From assembly GCA_026770585.1 (NCBI GenBank), contig MU646597.1:238597-254112 (forward strand): DNA of 15,516 nucleotides, read 5' to 3'. Below, in pieces: positions 1 through 10,900 of the stretch. This stretch comes from Baffinella frigidus (taxonomy: Eukaryota; Cryptophyceae; Cryptomonadales; Baffinellaceae). The translations under genes were made by a program, and so were the position numbers. Within the stretch, counting starts at the first letter, position 1. Each line of letters starts with the position of its first letter. Under the pieces are notes generated by a model, which searched no databases, was not told where the DNA came from, and saw only the letters and a program-made list of their open reading frames with translations.

Positions 1-86
<86 letters not shown>
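1..86. repeat. AT dinucleotide microsatellite
   Basis: Forty-three uninterrupted AT units at the left edge of the window; it may extend further left. Confidence 0.98.
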
Positions 87-88
<2 letters not shown>

Positions 89-369
89 TGTGCGTCGCAC
101 ACCGGGTCCTAGGAGGACTCAACGGTGGGTGGCACGAGTTCTCCTTCTTCAGACTCTGACGTACTGTGATCGCGGGTGGCAGGGGTGTGCAGTAGTTCTC
201 CTGATTTTTAACGAGTCCCACTCATGTTAATGCAACGTTGGGCGGCAGGGGCTGGAGGTGTCCTGCGTGTTCAGAGCCTGACGTGCCGTGATGGTGGGTA
301 ATCTTTTGCACTTGTTAATACTGAAGTTATTGTTAATACTGAAGTTAGTACTGTGATCGCGGGCGGCAG
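87..369. other. Non-coding stretch with repeated acceptor-like blocks
   Basis: A 7-bp-arm hairpin GGTGTGC-GTC-GCACACC lies at 87-103. The block ending GGGTGGCAGGGG or GGGCGGCAGGGG appears near 171, 238 and 361, twice preceded by a CTGTGATCGCGGG sequence. These look like decayed copies of the acceptor side of candidate exon 1. No separate gene is seen. Confidence 0.5.
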
Positions 370-423
370 GGGTGGTGGGAGATCCGGCAGCAAGCGCTCA
401 GCCCGAAGCTCACCGAGAAGCAG
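370..423 (+). CDS. Candidate exon 1 of the carrier gene (N-terminal extension)
   Basis: Reads GWWEIRQQALSPKLTEKQ (18 codons). It is preceded by the acceptor-like GGCGGCAG and followed by the donor GTGCGC, in phase 0. Its last 12 bases plus the donor recur at 762-781 (19 of 20 identical), the same exon-edge copying seen at other exons, which supports this boundary. Joined to the next exon it gives LTEKQ-VSEVM in frame. No domain is recognised. The true start codon is probably left of the window or in an exon I cannot see. Confidence 0.45.
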
Positions 424-3400
424 GTGCGCCCTGACGGCCAAGAGGTCCTAGGCAGGTCCTAGGGCCCTACGGTAGGGCGTATGAGCCTACTGGCCACTTA
501 AGGGATACGTTCACCCTTCTCTGTCTTCGTTATTCCCCCCTTAGCTAGGGAGTGTTCGCTCACACTCCCTAGCTCTGTCTCGGTGAATTTGGGCTCACTA
601 GTTTCCTCTCGGAAGATAACTGCATCAGTTCCTTTTCGATAGGAGGTTGAATAGGAGAAATTAGTTGAGGCATAGTAAATTTAATTAGTCCTCCTAATTA
701 AAGTGAAAACGCTGATAGGGAACTGATTCAGTTATCGTTTGAGATGAATTTTGTTGAGGTTGCCGAGAAGCAGGTGCGCCCACTTGCTTATTTTCTTTTT
801 TTGATTTCCCCACTGTTCGCCCTTCTCTTTCTTCGTTATTGCCCTATCAAAGGCTCTGTCAGCAGGTCCTAACCTCGTGCAACGTGATCACGTTACTAAC
901 TACACACCGGTGGCCCACGTGCTTTCGTTTTTTTAATTGTCTTGGGCTTCGAAACGTGTTGTACATTTGAGGCGACGTTGGTGCACACCCCGCACTCCCA
1001 CGACTCACCCCACACTCCCACGACTGGTCAAATACACCCCACACTCCCACGACTGGTCAAATCAGAGGTCTGCCTGGTAGAGCGGTGTGCAGAGAAGTTG
1101 GCCACGGGAAATAATGGAAAATCGAGAAATTGGAGCCATTTTGTCAACTTTTGAGAAATTTAGTACCGTTAATTTCTCAAAGGTGGATAAAATGGCTCCA
1201 ATTTCCCCATTTTTCCATTTTTCGGTGGCCAACTTTTCTGCACAGCGCTCTACTTAGGCTGCCCTTTAATTACCTGCCCGTCCGAACGAAGACCAGATTA
1301 GCTCCACGCCAGATGGATCGAAACATCCACTTTTGACCTCTTTCAAGGGAACGTCCTTCATTTCTCAAGTCAACCGCGACAGATCTGTCGCGGATAAGGC
1401 GTCGGTTTTCCTCGATAATTCTGGCGTGGTTCACAGTAGAGACGACTGTTGGCTCAACCGGGCAGGCCGTGTACCTGCCAAGGCGGAACTTCCTTAGAAG
1501 AGCTGGTTGCAAGAGGCTTCCCTCCACAAAGTTGACACGCAAAGTTGAGGATACGTTAACTTATGAGGCTTTCCTCCACAAAGTTGACCACTCAAAGTTG
1601 AGGAGGAGTTGACTTTCGGGTGCTCCGCAGGTCTCAGAGGTGATGCGGAAGGAGCTGCGCCGGTTTGCGGGAAGCGTCGAGTACGGCCTCGCGAGTTACC
1701 CGGGCAAAGACGGGGTGCGCCCCCAAAAGTCACGTGCGCCACTTTTGAATGCACCGCACAGGTTATGAGCCACGGCGATATCTCACCGGCTGGCTCAATA
1801 CCAAAGCAATGTGTATCCCTTAAGTTGCCAGTAGGCTCATACGCCCTACCGTAGGGCCCTAGGACCTGCCTAGGACCTCTTGGCCGTCAAATTTGACGGC
1901 ATGGCCACTTAAGGGCACACAAGAGGCGTTGGACCAAGGGGTTTGAACCATGCTCTGCCCGTACCACAAGGCACGGGAACCGAACCGCCTTATGGAAAGT
2001 ACGAGGCTCTAACATTCCGTCTTCAACTCATCGCTCTTCTTGATAAAAGGGATCAACTTCACATCCTACCAACGCTCCATGCCTTTCTGGCGCACGCTGC
2101 CCGAACCCAAACTCCAAACTCCAAATCCTAAACCCCATACCCCATACCCCATACCCCATACCCCAAACCCCACACCCCACACCCCAAACCCCAAACCCCA
2201 AACCCCAAACCCCAAACCCCAAACCCCAAACCCCAAACGGAACCCAAAACCCAAAACCCTGTCGGGCATCCGCACGTGCGCTCCCTACACTCCACCCTGG
2301 AGGCAACTTATGGGCAAATCGATGGTTTTTTAAGTCAACTCCCATACAAATGCGCCCGGAATCCGGGCGCATCTTTGGGAGATTGACTTAAGATTTGCCC
2401 CTGGGTTGTCTCCAGGGTGGCGGGGACCTGGTGCTTGAGGTAATCTGGTCTCCTCAAGATGAGGAGACCGGGAATTGATTTCCCGGTTTCGTGGTACAAA
2501 TTCGCTAATGTGTGTGAAAATGAAGACCCGACTGAGGCAGAGCTCGGCTTTCTGACGCACCCCTCCGCTTGGAGCGCATCCGCCATAACCTGTTCCTCTC
2601 GGCGCGCTCCGGCAGGCGGAACGGCTAACAAGCGAGATGATGCTGCACTACGGGAACCCCGTCGAGAGGAGAGCACGGGGCTCGACCTCTTCTTGTTCTT
2701 CGTGTTCGACTTCTTCGTATCTCTCTCCATTTGAAAGTGATCAACTGAACAACCTACCACCGCGCCACGCCTTTTTAACACACACACACACACACACCTC
2801 CGCCTGAAGCGCATCCGTCATAACCTGTTCCTCCCCTCCGCTTCCGGCAGGCGGAACGGCTGGCGAGCGAGATGATGCTGCACTACGGGGACCTCGGGAA
2901 GGAGCCGCGCCACCACCTCGCAATCGCCTTTTCGATCCTCGACGCGGTCCGTGCGCTGCTCCTTGGAGCGAGATCAGTCGTGCTATCAGTCAACTATCCA
3001 CGAACGATCGTGGATAGTTGACTGGTCTCCCTGCAAGCGGCTGGGAGCAGCGCACGGACTGATCATAGGGGGAGCAGGAGCCCCAGATCGCCTTTTCGAT
3101 CCTCGACGCGGTGTGTTGTAGAGTAATGTCAGCGATTCGTGGTACTAATCCTGCGCGGTCGCGTCCGCGTCCTGGTACAAAATCGTCCGGGTTAGTCAAC
3201 TGCTCCCAGCAAAGAGCCACCTCGCGATCGCCTTCTCGATCCTCGACGCGGTCCGTGTGTTGTTCCCAGCTGCCTGTAGGGAGATCAGTCAACTATCCGC
3301 GATCGTTCGTGGGTGGTTGACTAATCATGTCCCGCAAGTGCCCATCGGGTGAACGTTTACACTAAATCGCCCTAGGCAGGTCCTAGGGCCCTACCGTAGG

Positions 3401-4866
3401 GCGTATGAGCCTACTGGGCACTTAAGGGATAGGGGGCCAAGGAGTCCCATGGGGACCTCGGGATGAAGCCGCGCCACCACCTCGCCATCGCCTTCTCGAT
3501 CCTCGACGCGGTGTGTTGTAGAGTAATGTCAGCGATTGGTGGTACTAATCCTGCGCGGTCGCGTCCGCGTCCTGGTACAAAATCGCCCGGGTTAGTCAAC
3601 TGCTCCCAGCAAAGAGCCGCGGCGCCATCTTGCGATCGCCTTCGTTCCCCCTACTGCCGCGAAATACACGCACGACAGCTCCAAGCACATTTTGTAACGT
3701 CTTTTTTTTTACGGGTTTGATCGTTTAGGCGTCCGACGTTGGACGCGCGGCGCTCTTTTCCTATCTCTTCCCCCCCCCCCCCTTCTTTTCCCTCGCTCTC
3801 TCTCTCTCGCTGACACTTTCTCTCTCTGTCACTCTCACGCACTGTCTCTCTTCCCCACACTGTAACGCAGGACTACCAGCCTGTGGAGGCCATCGAAGCG
3901 CTGTCTCCCGCCCTCTCTCCCTCCCTCCCGCCCTCCCTCCCGCCCTCCCTCCCTCCCTCCCTCCCTCCCTCCCTCCCTCCCTCCCTCCCTCCCTCCCTCC
4001 CTCCCTCCCGCCCTCCCTCCCTCCCTCCCTCCCTCCCTCCCTCCCTCTCTCCCTCCCTCCCTCCCGCCCTCTCTCCCTCCGTCTTAGCATCCGACGTTAC
4101 ACGCGCGGCGCGCTCAACCCCAACCCCTGACGCAGGACTACCAGCCAGTGGAGGCCATCAAGGCGCTGTCGAAGGGGAGCGGGACGGTGGTGGTCTCGTC
4201 GGTGCCGCCCGGGGAGGAACAGGTTATATTCCCCAAACTCCATTTCATCCCCAAACCCCAAACTCCGAACTCCAAACCCTGAACATTGAACATTGAACCC
4301 TGAACCCTCGAATGTTACACCGTAAACCCTCGTTAAACCCTCAACCCTCGATCCTAAACATTCAACCCTAGACCCTAAACCCTAAACCCTAAACCCTAAA
4401 CCCGTGGTCTGGTCTCGTCGGTGGCTCCCGGGGAGGAACAGGTTATTCCCCGGGTGGTCGTGAACATTAAACCCTCAAATATTAAACCCTCAAATATTAA
4501 ACCCTCAGATATTAGATAACCCCTAAACCTTGAAATATTAAATAAACCCTAAACCCTAAATATTAAACATTAAACCCTCAACCCTCAAATGCTACACCGT
4601 AAACCCTCGTTAAACCCTGAACCCTCGATCCTAAACATTCAACTCTAAACCCTAAACCCTAAATCCTCAACCCTAAACCCTAAACCCTAAACCCTCAACC
4701 CTAAACCCTAAACCCTAAACCCTAAACCCTAAACCCTAAACCCTAAACCCTCGATCCCAAACGTCCCAACCCTACACCCTGAATGGCAAGCCGAAAGCAC
4801 AACAGGTTATGAAGGATGCGCTGCGTGCCTCGTTCACCACGCCGCTCACCGACAAGGTCTTCTTCT

Positions 4867-4908
<42 letters not shown>

Positions 4909-7900
4909 GGAGCCTTAAGTTGAGTGATCCAACAGGTTGTGAGCCTTGTGTCGGGCCCGCCTCGGGACCGTGAGATGTTCTCAACGACAAGGGCTAGCTC
5001 TGCCTAAGTTTTCTTCTGGCTCATCAAAAAGGCCATCTATTCGCCCTTTTGTACTGGATTTCTGCCCGTATATACATGTAAGGACGGGCCAGAATAAAAC
5101 TCAGGCAGAGCTAGAAATTCTTCCTCTTCTTTATTGCTCTCTCTCTACGCTCGAGCCTTGAGTTGAGTGATCCAACAGGTTGTGGGCCTTGTGCCGGGCC
5201 CGCCTCTGTACCGTGAGATGTTCTCAACGACAAGGGCTCGCTCTGCCCGACTGACACTGGGCTCGCCACAACACACGTGTATAGCAGGACGGTGGGTACA
5301 AAAGGACACATGCAAAGGGTGTATGGTCTGTGCAGTTTTACTCAGGCTGGCCGACAACTTGACGGATGGCGTCCACTTAACGGTTGGTGTCCACTTAAGC
5401 CACCGCCTCGTTATCGTTTATTCGCGTTGGAGGATTCGGTGCAATCACGTATTCGTGTGAACGATTGTGTGTGAGGATAGCAAGCCGCGCCAGGTCATAA
5501 GTCGGATTTTCATTTTACTACACCATCTACGGGTAAAGTTGATTCTCACCAGGGAAACACGCCAAAAGTGTCGGGAATTGGAGCCCTTCGTGGGCGCTAC
5601 ACTGTTTTTTTGAACCTCGAAACATAGCGCGAAACGTTGCGTGTGAAATTCCCACTTGTGACATGGCGTGGAGAGATGCGAGAAGCTCCTCCGGACAATC
5701 ATCTCTAACGCAGGTGGTTCCTGTCAACTTACGTCCTGTCATTACGTCCTGTCAACTTACGTCGAACCGATCAACTTACGTCGAACCGATATGAGTCAGC
5801 TCAACCCCTCTGAACAAACACGTCATACGGGCGGGGCTCCCCCCCGCTGCCTGGCGCAACACCTCTTAACACGCATGATGCAACACCTCTTAAGACACAT
5901 GATGCAACACCTCTTGACACACACCCCTCATAACACACATGATGCAACACCTCTTAACACACATGATGCAACACCTCTTAACACACATGATGCAACACCT
6001 CTTAACACACACACCATATGGCAGGGCTTCCCCCCGCTGGCTGGCTCAACACCTCTGCACACACATGATGTGGCAGGACTTCCCCCCGCTGGCTCGCGCA
6101 ACACCTCTTAACACACATGATGCAACATCTGTATTAAAAACCCACTTCAGGCTGTGCGGGGGAACTCCGACGAGTCTGTTTTGGAGCCATTTTGTTGAAA
6201 AGTCTTAACAAAGCGCATGATGTGGCAGGGCTTACCCCCGCTGATGCCGAACTCAATCTCGCTGTTGCCCCCGATGGCTGGCCCCCCGCTGGCTGTTAAC
6301 ACACCATATCGCAGGGACACACACCATATGACACCCCCTAACACACACACCATGTGGCAGGGCTTCCCCCCGCTGATGCCGGACTCAGTCTCGCTGGTGC
6401 GCTCGGAGGTCGGGTTTGAGCTGCCTGTCAAAGACCTCATCGAGGGGGTGCGCTCCCTTTCTTTCCTTGCTCCCCTTCTTCATTGAGTGATCGATGCATT
6501 GATTGATTGGTAGATTGGTTGGTTGGTTGATTGGTTGGGGGGGGGTGCGTTCCGGTCCTTCCGTATGGACATAGGGTTGTTTCTACGGATATCCTAACCT
6601 TAACCCAACCTGATCCATGTACGGTCTCGTCGTGCCCTCGTGCCCTTCCTTCCGTCCTTCCTCTTTTCCTTCATTCCATCCTTCCTTCATTCCTTCATTC
6701 CATCCTTCCTTTCTTCCTTCCTTCCTTCGTTCTTTCCTTCCTTCTTTCTTTCCTTCCTTCCTTCCTTCCTTCCTTCCACCCTTCCTTCCTTCCTTCCTTC
6801 CCTTCTTCCTTCTTTCCTTCCTTCGTTCCTTCCTTCTTTCCTTCCATCCTTCCATCCTTCCTTCCTTCCTTCTTTCCACCCATCCTTCCTTCCTTCTTTC
6901 CTTCCTTCCTTCCACCCATCCTTCCTTCCTTCCTTCCATCCTTCTTTCCTTCCTTCCTTGATTGATTGATTGAATGATTTCTTGATGATTGAAACCACCA
7001 CTGGACGACCACACCCACACCGATCTCACCCGGACGAGTATTCCTCAGAAATACGATTTCGGGGATCTCCAGTCCTATTTTGGTGTATCTCAAGGCTATA
7101 AATGAAGGCTAGATAGGCGACTGTCTTATTTCCAACCTTTAAGATACACCAAAATCGTATATCTGAGAAATACTCGCCGGGATTAGATCGCGTGATCGCG
7201 ACGTGGCCTTGATTTCATTTCGGAACATACCAGAATCTGTCGTGTCGTGTATCTTAGGGCTTCCAGCGCCGAAGATACGGGTGGATATGCTATGTTAGGC
7301 GTAAAACCAAGGTTGAGATGATTGTATTGACCCACAGGTTATGTTATGCTCCGAGATTAGATTGCTCCCGCATGGATGGTCATGTCCCTCCCTTCCCACC
7401 CTCCCACACCCGCACCGATCGCGGTTGCAGAGCGGGAAGTCTCTCTCGAAACCCGAAACAGTGAAGCAGCTGGCCCCATCGGGAGAGTTCCTGGGCGACA
7501 CGTGCTCCCCAGGAGTTGGTGTTGTTGTTCATTTCCCGCAAGCCTTGAACGGTGTGATCAATCTCTTCACCCCAGTGAGTCTCCTCTTAACCCCGTTAAC
7601 AAATTCATTTCTGAGACTTCCCGCTCTGCAACAACTCTTCCCGCTCTTAACCCGCACGTCCCGCTCTGTAAAGCAGCTGGATCCATCCGGAGCGTTCCTG
7701 GGCGACACGTCGCTGGGGGTCGTCAAGCGGGAGCGCCCTATGGAACCTGTGGTAACACCTCCCTCACAAGAAAACGCATGAAACCTCCCCCATCGCAACG
7801 CATCCCGCCACGATCCCGGAAACGCGCTCCCACAACGCCGCTGGGGGTGGTCAAGCAGGATCGCACGATGGAGCCTGTGGTGACACCTCCCCCATCGCAT

Positions 7901-10900
7901 TCCCAGTCACATCACGTCACATGAAACCTGCCCCATCGCAACGTTCTACGGGGGAGGGCTAGGTGGTTTCTTGGAGCCCTTTTTACCCATATCCTGCGGT
8001 TACTTTTCCGTCAAAGTCAATTATTTGTGGGCATTTCCGGCAACTTTTGCCGATTTCAAAGGAAATTAATAGATGGACGCAGGGTGTATAATGACATGTA
8101 GCTCTCCCGCGTAGTTACGGGAGGATGTTTTCTGGTGAAAGCATTGGACTGTGTGAGGTTGCGCGCCTCGTGTGGGGACGGGGGGGGGGGGCTTCCCGTT
8201 GCGTTGCGCTTCAGCGAGCTTTCCACTATTTTGGGTACCGGGCACGCGATTTGACCATCATTCTGGCCAGCATGGGAAAACCGGTTGACCGTCATTTGAC
8301 CAGTACGGTGCGCGCGCGAGATTTTAGTATCCCAAAAAACAACGCAAGGGGGTCTTGGAACGTGGTCAGGCTGGTCGTGTAATCAAGAAATTCTCTCCGT
8401 GCGGCAGGTGTACGCGACGATGGGGTTCGCGGGGATGGTCTGCTGCGCGTTCATGCACGGCCTTGTCGTGCCCATCGACGTGGTCCGCGCCCTGCCCACC
8501 GTGAATATCCCACACGAGGATCATGGCGAACCCAATGTAAACCTGATATGCTTCTATCTCGTCGTGCCCATCGACGTGGTCCGCACCGAAACCCGGAACC
8601 CGGAACTCGGAATCCGGAACACGGAACACGAAACACGAAACACGGAACCCGAAACTCGGAATCCGGAACCCGAAACCCTGAGCCCTGAACTCCAACTCGT
8701 GCCCATCGACGTGTTCCGCGCCCCACGCTACACCCACACAGCTACGAAAGGATCTCCATCCACACATCTACCAAGGGATTTCGGGAATATCTCGTCCGTA
8801 GGGTTGTTCCTACGGATATCATAAGCGTACCCCAACCTGGGCCATGCACCGCCTCAACGTGCCCATCGCCGTGGTCCGCGCCCACCGACCTCACCACCGT
8901 GGGCTTGTGGTCCACACCGTGGTCTTCGCAGATTCCAATACGGGCGGGAACGGCTCCAATTTCATATGGGAATGGCTCCAATTCCGCACGTACTTACTCC
9001 CCGTGCCACTTGATGCTAACGCGTGCTCCCCCGGTCTCAGGTGAAGACGCGGATGCAGACGACGCCCGGACGGTACAAAAGCCTCGTTGACGGCGTCCAG
9101 AAGATCTGGAAGGAGGAGGGCCTAAAAGGGTGAGTTCCCCACAACAATTTCGCCCCCTCCCCCCGAAATTACACCGAAATTATTCACCCCCCCCGGAATG
9201 AAAACGAAGTTGTATTCACTGGCGCGTGGTGGAAGAAACGTAACGGATCTTCGGAAACGTAACGGAAACGTAACGGACGCTTCCATCTCTCCCTCCCTCT
9301 CTCTGCCCGTCTTTCTGTCTCATTCTTGGTGGTGATGAAGGGTGGCGACCGGGGTTGCCTATTCCTCTCTCTCTGCCCGTCTCTCTGTCTCACTCTCGGT
9401 GGTGAGTCTCTCTTTCTCACCCTCGGGGGTCTCTCGTCCCGTCTCTCTGTCTCACGCTCTCTCTCACTCTCTCTGTCTCACTCACGCAGGGTGGCATGAT
9501 GTATTTGGTACGGGTGCATACGCCTAACGACTTTCAAACTAAAGTGGAGGCACGCCGTCGTAAGGGCCTTTCCAGGCGAAGAAAGCCACTGGGGCGAATT
9601 TTGTTGGGGTGTATGAAGTCGAAAAGGTGGGACCCCTGAATACCAAACCCTGTGGCAGGGTGGCGGCCGGGTTCGGCCCGACAATAGCGGGGTACTCGAT
9701 CTACGGCGTCACGGTACAGAAACCCAAAACCCGAAACCCGAAACCCGAAACCCGAAAACCTAAACACTCAACACCAAACACCCAACACCAAACACCAAAC
9801 ACCAGACCCTACACCCAAAACCCTACACCCCAAACCCCACATCCACAACCCTACACCCCAAAGGTACTCGATCTACCGCCTCACAGTAAACCACAAACCC
9901 CAAACCCCAAACCCCAAACCCCAAACCCCAAACCCCAAACCCCAAACCCCAAACCCCAAACCCCAAACCCTACACCCCAAACCTGACGTCCGAAACCCTT
10001 CTCCCGAAACCCCACCCCCAACCCCTAAACCGCACACCCCAAACTCCAAATCCCAAATCCCAAACCCCACACCCCACTCCCTAACCCCTGAACCTTGCAC
10101 AATAAATAAGAAATAAGAAACCATTAACCATAAACAATAAGCAATAAATAATCAACCCCAAACACGAAACCCCAAACCCCAAACTCCAAACCCCAAACCC
10201 CAAACCCCAAACCCGAACCCAGGTGTACCCGGGGTACGAGATGTTCAAGCGGATATTCATCTCGGCGGTCGAACCCTAAACCCTGAACCCTAAACCCCAA
10301 ACCCTAAACCCTAAACCCCAAACCCTAAACCCTAAACCCTAAACCCTAAACCCCAAACCCTGAACCCTAAACCCTAAACTCTAAGCCCCAAACCCCAAAC
10401 ACTAAACCCTAAACCCGACACCAGGTCGGGGAGGCGAACGACGCGGTGTTCCACGTCCCCCTCGTCCTCGCCGCGGTACCACCCTACACCCTCATCCCTA
10501 AATCCCAAACTACACCCTCATCCCTAAATCCCAAACTACACCCTCATCCCTAAATCCCAAACCTTCAACCCTCAGCCCCAAACCCCAAATCCTAAACCCT
10601 AAACTCCGAACCCCAAACCCCGAACCCCGAACCCCGAACCCCGAACCCTAAACCCCAAACACCGACCCTTGATTCCAAACCCAAGAACCCTGACCCCAAA
10701 CCCGAAACCTAAACCGCCAAAGCTAACCCCTCAACCATTGGACAGGCATCATCGGGGACCAACCCCCAAACCCAAAACCCAACCCCCTGGACCCAAACCC
10801 CAAACGTCAAACCCTCGCTATGGGACAGGCGTCATCGGCGACGATCATCGCGTGCCACGCGATGGTTTGGTTGTTCGGTGTAGGGATACGGTTAGGTTTT

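Larger units (their letters stand above)
513..847. repeat. Dispersed direct repeat, about 30 bp
   Basis: The CCCTTCTCTGTCTTCG-TTATT segment near 516-540 recurs as CCCTTCTCTTTCTTCG-TTATT near 820-846. Confidence 0.6.

Noticed and set aside
2028-2372. 114-codon frame on the - strand with WGLGFGVWG repeats, and its + strand partners
   Set aside because: Translation of the CCCCAAA/CCCCATA array; no protein-like segment outside the repeat.
2335-2814. 159-codon - strand open frame
   Set aside because: Considered as an antisense gene because it contains EEQVMADALQAE. That part is explained as an inverted copy of the exon 4/5 junction; the rest has no recognisable features.
3761-4296. Reading frames rich in PSLPPSLPP or GGREGGREG
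   Set aside because: Products of the CCCT tract; the only coding-like part is the short exon 4 copy embedded in it.
4375-4403. True telomere or chromosome end
   Set aside because: CCCTAAA runs are short, degenerate and flanked by exons; they are interstitial.
5859-6130. Possible CRISPR-like array
   Set aside because: The 24-bp units are contiguous and degenerate with no unique spacers; this is a minisatellite in eukaryotic DNA.
6583-7093. Open reading frames of 100-148 codons on both strands (KEGRKEGRKE or SFLPSFLPSF repeats)
   Set aside because: They are translations of the CCTT tetranucleotide tract and are open in every frame for that reason only.
9534-10124. Frames with NPKPQTPNPKPQTP or GFGVWGLGFG
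   Set aside because: Heptamer repeat translation; only 9659-9713 within the + strand frame is a real exon.
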